A stretch of DNA of 64,000 nucleotides from Sphingobacterium sp. SRCM116780 (GCF_021442025.1 NZ_CP090446.1:248001-312000), one strand, 5' to 3'. Counted from the stretch's first letter, positions 1-9,167 are shown. Program-made: numbers and translations. Notes: generated from the letters alone by a model not told the origin.

Positions 1-2
1 AA

Positions 3-650
3 ATGAAAAACGCAATAAATCTTTTGGGAGAAATAAAGGGGGTAATTTTTGATTTGGACGGTGTGCTGGTAGATACTGCGGTATTCCATTTTCAAGCCTG
101 GAAAAGGCTTGCCCAGGAACTGGGTTTTGAATTTACAGAGATTGAGAACGAACAGTTAAAAGGAGTCAGCCGAATCGCTTCCTTGGAGAAGATCTTGAAT
201 TGGGCAGGTGCAGAAGCCTCAGAAAGCGAAAAAAAAGATATGGCAGAACGTAAAAACAGCTGGTATTTAGATTTAGTTCTCCAGATGAAAGTAGGTGAGG
301 TTTTGCCAGGATCAATGGAACTGCTGCACTGGTTAAAACAAAAGGGTTATCCGATCGCATTGGGATCGGCAAGTAAGAATGCACCACTTATCCTTGAGAA
401 AACAGGAATTTTTTCTTTTTTTGATGTTATTGTGGATGGCAATGTGGTGACCCTGTCAAAACCAGATCCCGAGGTTTTTTTAAAAGCCGCGAGTGAACTG
501 CAACTGCTTCCAGAAGAATGTCTGGTGTTTGAAGATGCACAGGCTGGGGTAGATGCCGCAAGAGCTGCAGGAATGAAAGTGATCGGTATTGGTTCCGGTT
601 TACAGGGAACCGACCTATCGATCAGTAGTCTGAAGGAAGTTTTGAATTAA
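3..650 (+). CDS. pgmB: beta-phosphoglucomutase (HAD family)
   Basis: This enzyme converts beta-glucose 1-phosphate to glucose 6-phosphate in the cytoplasm. The N-terminal HAD motif reads FDLDGVLVD, with nucleophile Asp17 and acid/base Asp19. Later come a GSASKN segment (motif II), a KPDPEVF lysine segment (motif III) and an EDAQAGVDAA acidic segment (motif IV). At 215 residues it is the normal length for the family. The ATG lies only two bases inside the window, so upstream signals cannot be judged. It sits 15 bases before a GH65 phosphorylase, whose product is this enzyme's substrate, which makes beta-phosphoglucomutase far more likely than another HAD phosphatase. Confidence 0.93.
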   Translation: MKNAINLLGEIKGVIFDLDGVLVDTAVFHFQAWKRLAQELGFEFTEIENEQLKGVSRIASLEKILNWAGAEASESEKKDMAERKNSWYLDLVLQMKVGEVLPGSMELLHWLKQKGYPIALGSASKNAPLILEKTGIFSFFDVIVDGNVVTLSKPDPEVFLKAASELQLLPEECLVFEDAQAGVDAARAAGMKVIGIGSGLQGTDLSISSLKEVLN

Positions 651-665
651 TAAATTGATTTTGCA

Positions 666-2957
666 ATGAAGAATTACATCGTCCACAATGAGTGGAATAT
701 CATAGAAGAGGGGTTTGAGCCAGCATATAATGAAGTTTCAGAAAGTATCTTTTCCATTGGAAACGGAAGAATGGGACAGCGTGCAAATTTTGAGGAAGAT
801 TATAGCGGAAAATCCCTTTCAGGATCATATTTAGCCGGGGTTTATTATCCTGACAAAACTCGGGTAGGCTGGTGGAAGAACGGTTACCCTGAATACTTTG
901 CAAAGGTCATCAACTCGATCAACTGGATCGGACTCCATATAACAGTAAACGGCGAACTGTTGGATCTGGCAACATGCGAGGTACGTAATTTTCAGCGCAG
1001 GCTGGATATGAAGCATGGACTGCTGACAAGATCTTTTGAAGCAAAACTTCAAAATGGAACAGAAGTCCGTATCGAAAGTACAAGGGTATTCCATCTTTTC
1101 CTGTCCGAAACAGCTTCCTTGAGATATACTATTCAGGTGCTTAATCAGGAGAAGGCATCTTTACAGGTAGTGTCCTATCTGGAAGGTGATGTGGTCAATC
1201 GGGACAGTAACTATGATGAACATTTCTGGAATTTTATATCAAGCAGCACAGATTCACAACTGTCTGTGACGATGAAAACAAAGAAAACAGATTTCATTGT
1301 CCGGGCTGATCTGATCAATAGGTTTACCGTTAATGATACAGCCCTTGAATCGAAATTCTCCAAAGAACAGGGAGCACGTGTTTCCGAAGCTGTAGAAGTT
1401 TCATTGGTACATCAGGATGTCTTCGCTGTTGAAAAACGTGTTTCGATGGTAACCTCCCAAAATCATATCGAGGGTGAACTGGAGCAGGCCGGAAAAGCCA
1501 ATGTTGCACATATCACTTCTTTATCATTCGATGAAATAAAAGATAAACAGGCATCGTCCTGGGAGAGTTTCTGGAATGAAAGTGATATTGAGATCGCTGC
1601 CGATGTTGCTGCCCAGCAAGCGATCCGATTCAATATATTTCAGTTATACCAGACCTATACAGGAGAAGACTCCCGTCTTAATATTGGCCCGAAAGGTTTT
1701 ACAGGAGAAAAGTACGGGGGGGTGACCTATTGGGATACCGAAGCATACTGTGTTCCTTTTTATCTGGCTACACAGCCTGCAGATGTTGCCCGTAATTTAT
1801 TGTTATACCGTTATCAGCATCTGGATAAAGCGATTGAAAATGCGGCAAAGCTTGGTTTTTCAAATGGGGCTGCTTTGTATCCCATGGTAACGATGAACGG
1901 AGAGGAATGCCATAATGAATGGGAGATCACCTTTGAGGAGATCCACCGAAATGGGGCAATTGCTTTTGCCATCTATAATTATCAGCGCTATACAGGCGAC
2001 TGGTCCTACATAGAAGATTATGGACTTGAGGTGCTGGTTGCTATCAGTCGTTTTTGGGCACAGCGGGTGAACTGGAGTACAGAAAAGGAAAAATATGTCA
2101 TGTTGGGGGTTACAGGTCCCAATGAATATGAAAATAATGTCAACAATAACTGGTATACCAATACCATCGCAGCATGGTGTCTCAAATATACACTGGAATC
2201 CATACATACTTTAAAAAACAGTGTCCATACTAAATTAACTTCCATAGTTGAAAAAATAGCTTTTAAGGAAGAGGAAGCCGTGCTGTGGCAGCATATTATT
2301 GATCACTTCTATTATCCGGTTGACGATGATCTTGGGATCTTCCTGCAACAAGATGGTTATCTGGATAAAGAACAGGTGCTGGTTTCCGATTTACCTGATA
2401 CGGAACGTCCGATCAATCAAAAGTGGAGCTGGGACCGTATTTTAAGGTCATGTTTTATTAAACAGGCGGATGTACTGCAGGGGCTGTATTTTTTCGAGGA
2501 TGAGTATGACCTGGATACCATCAGAAGGAACTATGATTTTTATGAACCCCGAACTGTTCATGAAAGCTCACTTTCTCCCTGTGTACATGCTATTTTAGCT
2601 TCGAAACTGGGCAACGAGGCCAAAGCTTATGAGTTTTACCTCAGAACGGCCCGGTTAGACTTGGACGACTATAATAACGATACAGAAGACGGTCTGCATA
2701 TCACATCGATGGCCGGAACCTGGATGTCGATCGTAGAGGGTTTTGCGGGCATGCGGGTGAAAGATGGTACATTAAGTTTTCAGACTTTTATTCCCAAAAC
2801 CTGGGATAGCTATGCTTTTCATGTGCAGTTCAGGGGAGTGAAATTATTTGTGAAAGTAAAACAGGATGATTTTGAACTGGTCAACAAGTCTGATCAGGAA
2901 ATTAATGTTATTTTTAATGGAGAATCAATCTTGGTTGAACCGCTTACAACCATCTAA
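666..2957 (+). CDS. GH65 family maltose phosphorylase
   Basis: This cytoplasmic glycoside phosphorylase most likely splits maltose with phosphate to give glucose and beta-glucose 1-phosphate. The 763 residues are the usual GH65 length. The conserved YWDTEAY segment and the GPNEY segment are present, and the general acid falls at Glu487. Further GH65 blocks are WSWDRILRSCFIKQADVLQG and HESSLSP, the latter followed by the small C-terminal beta-domain. GH65 also contains trehalose, kojibiose and nigerose phosphorylases, so maltose specificity is inferred from pgmB upstream and the maltose-type transporter 13 bases downstream. The gene looks somewhat richer in G+C than the transporter that follows. 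Confidence 0.93.
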   Translation: MKNYIVHNEWNIIEEGFEPAYNEVSESIFSIGNGRMGQRANFEEDYSGKSLSGSYLAGVYYPDKTRVGWWKNGYPEYFAKVINSINWIGLHITVNGELLDLATCEVRNFQRRLDMKHGLLTRSFEAKLQNGTEVRIESTRVFHLFLSETASLRYTIQVLNQEKASLQVVSYLEGDVVNRDSNYDEHFWNFISSSTDSQLSVTMKTKKTDFIVRADLINRFTVNDTALESKFSKEQGARVSEAVEVSLVHQDVFAVEKRVSMVTSQNHIEGELEQAGKANVAHITSLSFDEIKDKQASSWESFWNESDIEIAADVAAQQAIRFNIFQLYQTYTGEDSRLNIGPKGFTGEKYGGVTYWDTEAYCVPFYLATQPADVARNLLLYRYQHLDKAIENAAKLGFSNGAALYPMVTMNGEECHNEWEITFEEIHRNGAIAFAIYNYQRYTGDWSYIEDYGLEVLVAISRFWAQRVNWSTEKEKYVMLGVTGPNEYENNVNNNWYTNTIAAWCLKYTLESIHTLKNSVHTKLTSIVEKIAFKEEEAVLWQHIIDHFYYPVDDDLGIFLQQDGYLDKEQVLVSDLPDTERPINQKWSWDRILRSCFIKQADVLQGLYFFEDEYDLDTIRRNYDFYEPRTVHESSLSPCVHAILASKLGNEAKAYEFYLRTARLDLDDYNNDTEDGLHITSMAGTWMSIVEGFAGMRVKDGTLSFQTFIPKTWDSYAFHVQFRGVKLFVKVKQDDFELVNKSDQEINVIFNGESILVEPLTTI

Positions 2958-2970
2958 GCAATAAAAAATT

Positions 2971-4311
2971 ATGACTTCGAAACTGCATAAAGCAAAAATG
3001 TCTACTGCTCAGATCATTAATATGAGTATAGGTTTTTTGGGAATTCAAACGGGATTTGCTCTTCAAAATGGAAACGCATCACGTATTCTCCAAACTTTTG
3101 GAGCTGATGTTGAACATTTATCACTTTTTTGGTTAGCAGCACCCATTACCGGGATGATCGTACAACCGATTATTGGACATTATAGTGATCGAACATGGAA
3201 TAGAATTGGACGAAGAAAACCTTATTTTTTGGTTGGAGCCATTTTAACAGCAATAGCATTGATACTTATGCCTAATGCGGCATTATTCACAGCAATATTA
3301 CCCCCCTTATTGATAGGTGCAGGTATGTTGACCATCATGGATGCTTCGATCAATGTTACCATGGAGCCATTTAGAGCTTTAGTAGCAGATAATCTACCCA
3401 GTTCGCAACGAAGTCTTGGGTTCTCGATTCAAACTTTTATTATTGGATTTGGTGCTGTTATAGGTTCTTGGTTACCTTATGTGCTGACCAATTATTTTGG
3501 AGTGGAAGGGACAGCTGCTGAAGGGGTAATTCCTCAGAACGTCATTTATTCTTTTTATTGTGGAGCAGCTTTATTGTTGACCTCGATTTTATGGACAATT
3601 TTTACGACAAAGGAATATACTCCTGAAGAAATTGCTTCTTTTGAAGATGCAGCATTAGAAGTCGAAACGACTAAGCATCGCTCAGGTCTACTGACAATTC
3701 TGGAAGATTTTAAATTGATGCCAAAGACCATGAAGCAATTAGGATTGGTACAGTTTTTTTCTTGGTTTGCACTCTTTATGATGTGGGTCTATACAACACC
3801 TGCTATAGCAGAACATATCTTTTATTTAAAAGATGGTGAAAAGTCTAAATTATATATGGACGCGGCAAATTGGGTTGGTGTGTTGTTTGGTATTTATAAT
3901 GCTGTCTCAGCGGTGTATGCTTTATTTTTAGCTAAAATTGCAAATAGATATGGACGTAAACAGACGCATGCGTTCTCATTGACTATGGGAGGTATCGCGT
4001 TGATCTCTATGTTTATCATTAAAGATCCGAATCTTTTAATTATCCCCATGATTGGGATAGGTCTGGCTTGGGGAAGTATCTTGGCTATGCCTTATGCTAT
4101 TCTTAGTGATAGTCTACCTGCAAAGAAAATGGGTGTTTATATGGGTATTTTTAATTTCTTTATTACGTTTCCTCAAATTGTTTGTGGTTTCTTTGGGGGA
4201 TATATCATCAAGTTGTTTTTCCACAGCCATTCTATTTATGGGATTTTATTAGCAGGTATTTTTATGCTATTGGGCGCATTATCTGTGTTGAAAATTAAAG
4301 ATAAGATTTAA
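2971..4311 (+). CDS. MFS sugar transporter, maltose-type
   Basis: This inner-membrane major facilitator probably imports maltose or a related disaccharide by proton symport. It has 446 residues with about 12 hydrophobic segments. The MFS loop signature after helix 2 reads GHYSDRTWNRIGRRKPY, and a second half-repeat loop is visible as NRYGRKQTH. It resembles the SLC45/GPH-like sugar porters found beside maltose phosphorylases in Bacteroidota. It is the last gene of the three-gene operon and is followed by a hairpin terminator. Substrate is inferred from the neighbours only. Confidence 0.88.
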   Translation: MTSKLHKAKMSTAQIINMSIGFLGIQTGFALQNGNASRILQTFGADVEHLSLFWLAAPITGMIVQPIIGHYSDRTWNRIGRRKPYFLVGAILTAIALILMPNAALFTAILPPLLIGAGMLTIMDASINVTMEPFRALVADNLPSSQRSLGFSIQTFIIGFGAVIGSWLPYVLTNYFGVEGTAAEGVIPQNVIYSFYCGAALLLTSILWTIFTTKEYTPEEIASFEDAALEVETTKHRSGLLTILEDFKLMPKTMKQLGLVQFFSWFALFMMWVYTTPAIAEHIFYLKDGEKSKLYMDAANWVGVLFGIYNAVSAVYALFLAKIANRYGRKQTHAFSLTMGGIALISMFIIKDPNLLIIPMIGIGLAWGSILAMPYAILSDSLPAKKMGVYMGIFNFFITFPQIVCGFFGGYIIKLFFHSHSIYGILLAGIFMLLGALSVLKIKDKI

Positions 4312-4333
4312 GGTTATAGGTTGGTTTTTTTTA

Positions 4334-4361
4334 AAGCTTCCTCATTGAGGAGGCTTTTTTT
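4334..4361 (+). terminator. Rho-independent terminator of the maltose operon
   Basis: A 10-bp stem (one G-T wobble) closes on a 3-base loop and runs into seven T residues. It lies 22 bases after the transporter stop codon. Confidence 0.8.
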
Positions 4362-4419
4362 GTGTTCAAATTGAAAGATATTTTTTAATTTAGAGATTAA
4401 CTGTTGAAAGTCCACGTAT

Positions 4420-5310
4420 ATGAATAACTGTAAAATTCCTTTTATCATTTTTCTTTTTTGTCTTATTTTTTTATCAAGATTGTCTGCACAACCCATGAAT
4501 AATGCATTAGACGATGGGGTTATACGTATACTGGCTATAGGAAATAGTTTTTCAGAAGATGCGCTAGAAAATAATTTATACGAGTTAGCGAATGCTAGGG
4601 GGAAGAAAATAGTTATTGGTAACCTATATATAGGAGGTGCTCCACTTGAGCTACACGTTAAAAATGCTTTGGGAGATAGTAGTTCTTATAGCTATCGGAA
4701 AATAAATGAGATCGGAGTGAAGCAAGTGATAGATAAGGTGAAAATCTCGACAGCTTTACTCGACGAACCATGGGATTATATTAGCTTTCAACAAGCGAGC
4801 CCTCTTTCAGGAAAATATGAAACTTATTCAAAAGATTTACCCCTTCTCTATGCCTATATAACGCAACATGTAAAATATCCAGAAACAAAGTATATTTTGC
4901 ATCAAACATGGGCTTATCAACATGATGCTGATCATGCTGGTTTCAGTCTATATGAACGGAATCAAAAAAATATGTATCAAGCTATTGTATCCACATCTGA
5001 AAGAGTCTATGATTGGGGTGATTTCTCCATACTCGTACCTGTTGGCACGGCAATACAAAATGCAAGAACAACCTATATAGGAGATCATTTCACACGTGAT
5101 GGCTATCATCTTAATTTAAATTATGGTCGATTTATTGCCGCTTGTACATGGTATGAGGCTCTATTTAAGGAAAATGTGAAACGAAATACTTTTGTTCCTC
5201 TTACTATAAGTTATGTAGAGAGTAAAATTGCGAAGGAGGCTGCACATGCTGCTATTATGAATCCTTATAATATAACCAATCTATCTTATTATAGTACTTG
5301 GACTTATTGA
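4420..5310 (+). CDS. DUF4886 protein, SGNH-hydrolase-like, secreted
   Basis: The 296-residue protein starts with a Sec signal peptide (hydrophobic core FIIFLFCLIFLSRL, likely cleaved after LSAQ). The segment ILAIGNSFSEDALE matches the SGNH/GDSL-type nucleophile block of DUF4886, with the serine in GNSFS. Later a DHFTRDGYHLN segment supplies the usual Asp and His near the C-terminus. The family is thought to act as carbohydrate esterases or lipases, but no substrate is established. It is followed after 11 bases by a deacetylase-like gene, so both may act on the same periplasmic carbohydrate; that is inference. Confidence 0.78.
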   Translation: MNNCKIPFIIFLFCLIFLSRLSAQPMNNALDDGVIRILAIGNSFSEDALENNLYELANARGKKIVIGNLYIGGAPLELHVKNALGDSSSYSYRKINEIGVKQVIDKVKISTALLDEPWDYISFQQASPLSGKYETYSKDLPLLYAYITQHVKYPETKYILHQTWAYQHDADHAGFSLYERNQKNMYQAIVSTSERVYDWGDFSILVPVGTAIQNARTTYIGDHFTRDGYHLNLNYGRFIAACTWYEALFKENVKRNTFVPLTISYVESKIAKEAAHAAIMNPYNITNLSYYSTWTY

Positions 5311-5321
5311 TATAATTTTCG

Positions 5322-6311
5322 ATGGAACAAAAATGGCTCAATTCTATATTTAAGTATATTGGTTTAATTATTTTATTCATGCTTATTAAACCAGGTGCTA
5401 TTTATTCACAATGTTATGAACATATTGTGAATTATCAGGTACATTTTACAGCTCTTTCTTATAAAGGACAGCAATATATCGGTATTAGAAGTTTTCGTAA
5501 TGATGGACAAGACTATGTTTTATCCGTGAATCCAAACACCTTGGATACATACGTAATGAAAAGTACGGATTGCAAAATCGTAGCTGTAAGTAATATTCAG
5601 AAAATTGGTTATTTTTCTCCATCCGTTTATTCAAAAAGTTTTAAACGTGTTCGTAATAATGAGGGTGTTCTTCAAGATGCTGGGATCGATTTTGCTTTTC
5701 CTAAAGAAATGGGAATCAATTTGACAATTGATTTATGTCCATCACATAAACCTCTAGACAAAGTTGTTTTTGAGTCTTTATTTTCAGCGTTTAAAGGTGT
5801 TGAAAGTTCGCTCCCCGTTGCTATTTCACTTTCTGGAAAATGGATATTGAACCATGAAGCAGATTTGCATTGGTTGCTAGATCAGAAGAATAAAGGATTG
5901 TTAACTATAACCTGGATCAATCATACGTATAATCATAAGGTGAATAAAGATCCTTTGAATCATAATTTTTTATTAGCCGAAGGTACTGATGTGACCAATG
6001 AAATTTTAGCAAATGAAATGTTAATGCTTAAAAAGGGAATAGTTCCATCTGTATTTTTTAGATTTCCTGGTCTTGTTTCAAGTAAAAAAATTATTGAAGA
6101 AGTATTGGGTTTTGGACTGATACCCGTTGGATCTGATGCTTGGTTGGCAAAAGGACAACATGTGAAGGATGGGAGCATTGTTTTGATTCATGCCAATGGT
6201 AATGAAGAAGTGGGGATTCAAGATTTCATTCAATTATTAAAAAGTGAACAAAAAAATATTAAAAGTAAGCATTGGATTTTACATGATCTTCATGAAGGTT
6301 TCGAGTATTAG
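5322..6311 (+). CDS. polysaccharide deacetylase-like protein, exported
   Basis: A NodB-homology (carbohydrate esterase 4-like) domain fills the second half. Visible motifs in order are TIDLCPS (motif 1, normally TFDD), NHTYNH with two histidines spaced as metal ligands (motif 2), FRFPG (motif 3, normally RxPY), SDAW (motif 4) and IVLIHANG (motif 5). The N-terminus has a hydrophobic segment, then an unrecognised region of about 100 residues. Motif 1 has lost the second Asp, so catalytic competence is uncertain. It probably forms an operon with the DUF4886 gene just upstream. Confidence 0.75.
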   Translation: MEQKWLNSIFKYIGLIILFMLIKPGAIYSQCYEHIVNYQVHFTALSYKGQQYIGIRSFRNDGQDYVLSVNPNTLDTYVMKSTDCKIVAVSNIQKIGYFSPSVYSKSFKRVRNNEGVLQDAGIDFAFPKEMGINLTIDLCPSHKPLDKVVFESLFSAFKGVESSLPVAISLSGKWILNHEADLHWLLDQKNKGLLTITWINHTYNHKVNKDPLNHNFLLAEGTDVTNEILANEMLMLKKGIVPSVFFRFPGLVSSKKIIEEVLGFGLIPVGSDAWLAKGQHVKDGSIVLIHANGNEEVGIQDFIQLLKSEQKNIKSKHWILHDLHEGFEY

Positions 6312-6363
6312 TATTATTTTTAGGGTAGTTTAAGCAAATCATTTTTTTATTTAAGATAAGGTT

Positions 6364-6852
6364 ATGAGTATTAAAAAAAGTTTTCTAATTGAGTTAGAAA
6401 AAGAGACAAACAATACTGCACGTATTTTAGATCGCATTACAGATGATCATTTGGATTGGCGACCACATGAAAAATCAATGAGTTTAGGCGAATTGGCCGC
6501 TCATGTTGTTGAATTACACAGTTGGGTTTCTAAAGCTATTCCAAAAGATGTTTTTGATTTTAAAACAGATTACCAACCTTTGAAAATCAATTCTGTTGAG
6601 GAGTTGAAAGATATTCTGAAAAAAGGCTTAATTGTGAATAAACAGACCATTGATCAACTACCTGAAGAAGATTGGTTAAAAGAATGGGTATTGAGAGCAG
6701 GTGATTGGGAAATTGTAAGATTACCTAAAGCAGGTGCTATACGATTTGTCATTACAAATCACCTCATTCACCATAGAGGTCAGTTGACCGTTTATTTGCG
6801 CTTGTTAAATATACCTGTACCGGGATTATATGGGCCATCAGCTGATGAATAG
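6364..6852 (+). CDS. DinB-fold protein
   Basis: This 162-residue protein has the four-helix DinB/YfiT fold. The putative metal ligands are the His residues in ELAAHVVELHSW and in the C-terminal HLIHHRGQ motif, which is the best signature of the family. DinB-fold proteins include thiol-dependent S-transferases and damage-inducible proteins, but most members have no known substrate. It stands alone between the deacetylase-like gene and a terminator. Confidence 0.85.
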   Translation: MSIKKSFLIELEKETNNTARILDRITDDHLDWRPHEKSMSLGELAAHVVELHSWVSKAIPKDVFDFKTDYQPLKINSVEELKDILKKGLIVNKQTIDQLPEEDWLKEWVLRAGDWEIVRLPKAGAIRFVITNHLIHHRGQLTVYLRLLNIPVPGLYGPSADE

Positions 6853-6859
6853 CATGATA

Positions 6860-6888
6860 AACCGAGGCTTGTAGCTTCGGTTTTTTTA
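6860..6888 (+). terminator. Rho-independent terminator after the DinB-fold gene
   Basis: A 9-bp stem with one G-T pair and a 5-base loop is followed by seven T residues. It starts 8 bases after the stop codon. Confidence 0.8.
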
Positions 6889-6976
6889 TACATTATAATA
6901 CCAATTATATTTTTTTTAAAAAGCATGTAATATTTCTACTGCCTAGTTTGTCTTCTATATAAAGCGATTAAAATTT

Positions 6977-7492
6977 ATGAACCAAGAAACCTTTAAAACG
7001 ACAGTATTCATCCTTAAGGATCGATTATTTCGTTTTGCGAATAGGTTTTTGCTCGATCAAGATGATGCATTTGATTTGGTTCAGGAAGTTTTATTGAAAT
7101 TGTGGGAATCGAGGGTTGAATTGTTGAAAGTGTCAAATGTGGAGGCTTATGCCATGCGCATGACTAAAAACTTTGCTCTGAATCGATTAAATCGTGAAGG
7201 AGTTAAGGCTAAGTATATGGGACAACTTGATCAAGACATGCAACAAGAAAAGTATCCAGCTTTGACGCGAGAGCTAATCTTGAAGATGGTTGATCGTCTT
7301 CCTGAAAAGCAACGGTTAGTCATGTATTTGCGAGATATCGAAGAATACGAAATTGCAGATATCGTCACATTGGTTGGAATAGATGAAAATGCTGTACGCG
7401 TGAATTTGTCACGAGCACGGAATGTCGTAAAAGCTAATTTGACAAAAGTTTTTGATTATGAAGAAAGAAGAATTAGAGCAATTAAAGGCTAA
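6977..7492 (+). CDS. ECF-type RNA polymerase sigma factor
   Basis: This 171-residue protein has sigma region 2 (RFANRFLLDQDDAFDLVQEV, then KLWE and AMRMTKNFALNRL) and region 4 with its helix-turn-helix (LPEKQRLVMYLRDIEEYEIADI to NAVRVNLSRAR). It directs RNA polymerase to a small regulon. The 3' end overlaps the next gene by 35 bases, which suggests translational coupling with an anti-sigma factor. The two exported DUF4252 proteins after that are probable co-regulated members or outputs of the same system. Confidence 0.9.
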   Translation: MNQETFKTTVFILKDRLFRFANRFLLDQDDAFDLVQEVLLKLWESRVELLKVSNVEAYAMRMTKNFALNRLNREGVKAKYMGQLDQDMQQEKYPALTRELILKMVDRLPEKQRLVMYLRDIEEYEIADIVTLVGIDENAVRVNLSRARNVVKANLTKVFDYEERRIRAIKG

Positions 7493-8102
7493 GTATCTAG
7501 CTGGAGAAACATCTCTGGCTGAAGAAAAACTGCTCAAAGAACATCGTGAAGATGCGTATTTTTCAGTACTGGGTGAGCAAGGAGGAGAGGAGATGAATCT
7601 TGATTTCGAACAGTTTTTAGCGACTGCTGAAGAAAAGATTGTTATACATCAATTGCCTAAACGGAATTTATGGAAGATTCTTTCTTCAATTGCGGCTGCA
7701 GTATTATTGATCTGTCTTGGTGTTTGGTATTTTCCCAATAACAAAAACACAAGTACAGAACATGAGAGAATAAGTCAAACAAAACCTTTAAAAGAAGTGC
7801 TGAAAGATGATGTAGTTACAGTTAAACCTGTATTAGATACGAAAGAAAATACAGAAAAGGTATCACATCGGCTAGCTCAATTCAAGAAACATGTTCCTAA
7901 AAAGCATGCACCTGTTTTGGTACCTGAATCCGAAAATCAAGTAACTCCACAAGAGTTTTATGTGGAAGTGAATGGTGTGAAGATTACCAATGAGGCAGAA
8001 GCTTTACAGATTACTGAAGAAGCTTTGCAATTTGCTTCATTGAATTTAAAGAAAGGTATGAAAGAAGTAGAAAATATAAAATGTTTAAATATTGAATTAT
8101 AG
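7458..8102 (+). CDS. single-pass membrane protein, probable anti-sigma factor
   Basis: The chosen start is the ATG at 7458; a TTG two codons earlier gives a longer frame but is less likely. The protein has an acidic cytoplasmic N-terminus of about 65 residues, one membrane segment (IAAAVLLICLGVWYF) and a lysine-rich periplasmic part of about 120 residues. This layout and the overlap with the sigma gene are those of an ECF anti-sigma factor. No zinc-binding HxxxCxxC motif is present, so it belongs to a non-ZAS class or a divergent one. The function is inferred from context and topology. Confidence 0.7.
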   Translation: MKKEELEQLKAKYLAGETSLAEEKLLKEHREDAYFSVLGEQGGEEMNLDFEQFLATAEEKIVIHQLPKRNLWKILSSIAAAVLLICLGVWYFPNNKNTSTEHERISQTKPLKEVLKDDVVTVKPVLDTKENTEKVSHRLAQFKKHVPKKHAPVLVPESENQVTPQEFYVEVNGVKITNEAEALQITEEALQFASLNLKKGMKEVENIKCLNIEL

Positions 8103-8107
8103 AAATT

Positions 8108-8578
8108 ATGAAAACGGTATTATTAGTAATCGCGCTATTGTGCTCCAGTTTAGCACAGGCTCAAATCTCAAGATTAGATGAAATTTTTGAGCAATATAAA
8201 GAAGGAAAAGGTGTGACTTCAATTAAAATCGGAAAACCTATGTTTAGCATGTTGAACAAGATGAAACTGTCCGATAGTGAAGTAAATAGTATTAAGCCTT
8301 TACTTTCTAAGATTAATGCAATCAAAATGTTGATTTTAGAAGAAGCTAATCCAACCGTACAATCGGATGTTGCAAAAGCTATTGATAAATTGAAGTACGA
8401 AGAATTGATTACCATAAATTCGGAAGGTAATAAAATTAAATTTTTGGCGGAAGATACGGCAACAGATGTTATCAAAAATTTATTGCTCAGTATTCAATCT
8501 GAAGGAAGTACAATTTTTATGATCCTCGATGGCAAGGTCAGCTATGATGATGTTAATAAATTAGTGAATACTAAATAA
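8108..8578 (+). CDS. DUF4252 exported protein
   Basis: A 156-residue protein with a signal peptide (LLVIALLCSSLAQAQ). The DUF4252 fold is suggested by the pattern of an N-terminal FEQYKEGKGVTSIKIG strand-helix, a central IKMLILEE strand, and a C-terminal GSTIFMILDGKVSYDDVNKL. The family is restricted largely to Bacteroidota and has no established function. It starts 5 bases after the anti-sigma candidate and is followed after 7 bases by a second, diverged DUF4252 protein. Confidence 0.75.
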   Translation: MKTVLLVIALLCSSLAQAQISRLDEIFEQYKEGKGVTSIKIGKPMFSMLNKMKLSDSEVNSIKPLLSKINAIKMLILEEANPTVQSDVAKAIDKLKYEELITINSEGNKIKFLAEDTATDVIKNLLLSIQSEGSTIFMILDGKVSYDDVNKLVNTK

Positions 8579-8585
8579 GTTGAAC

Positions 8586-9125
8586 ATGAGACAATCAATA
8601 ATCATAGGAGTACTTTTATTCTTTTGTTTAACATTGCAAAGTTGTTTTGTAAAAACCAGCCCGAATATGTCTTTCGTAAATAAGGAGGATCTAACGAATG
8701 ATACAGAAGTTGCCTCGATAAGAGTACCCATGTTTTTAACAAAAGCATTTCTCAAGGGCAAGATTAAAGAACTGAATGAAGATGATGCAATCGCAGCATT
8801 AGCTTTTCGGAAGATTAAGAAGTTGAAGATCATGACCATTTCTGGAGAAGGGAAGGGAAACCTAATGAAGAAGTTTAATACCTATTTAAAAAAGAATAAT
8901 TTCGAAGAGATGATGAGTTTATATAGTGATGGTTCCAAAATCACTATTAATACAGAAATGAAAAAAGATCATGTCAAGCGTATACTTCTTGGAATAGCAG
9001 ATGAGGAAGACTATGTATTTGTCGACATTAAAGCTGATTTGGATCTAAATGAATTGTCCAGAATGATTGAATATTATGAGAACAAAAATGATAAATCAAA
9101 GAGCAATACATTAGTTGAAAATTAG
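8586..9125 (+). CDS. DUF4252 lipoprotein
   Basis: The ATG at 8586 is preferred to a TTG two codons upstream. The N-terminus ends in a lipobox (LQSC), so this is a probable lipoprotein. The body follows the same DUF4252 pattern as the preceding gene: SIRVPMFLTKAFL, then LKIMTISGEG, then a C-terminal VFVDIKADLDLNELSRMI. The two paralogues have diverged strongly, which suggests different roles. It is the last gene of the sigma-factor operon. Confidence 0.72.
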   Translation: MRQSIIIGVLLFFCLTLQSCFVKTSPNMSFVNKEDLTNDTEVASIRVPMFLTKAFLKGKIKELNEDDAIAALAFRKIKKLKIMTISGEGKGNLMKKFNTYLKKNNFEEMMSLYSDGSKITINTEMKKDHVKRILLGIADEEDYVFVDIKADLDLNELSRMIEYYENKNDKSKSNTLVEN

Positions 9126-9167
9126 CTGATTGTCTTGTTGTCTATTTAAAAACGAATAGTTCGTCCT

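Noticed and set aside
1860-2207. 115-codon minus-strand frame
   Set aside because: Antisense shadow of the GH65 gene; composition is not protein-like.
8161-8475. 104-codon minus-strand frame
   Set aside because: Fully antisense to a DUF4252 gene in a clear operon.
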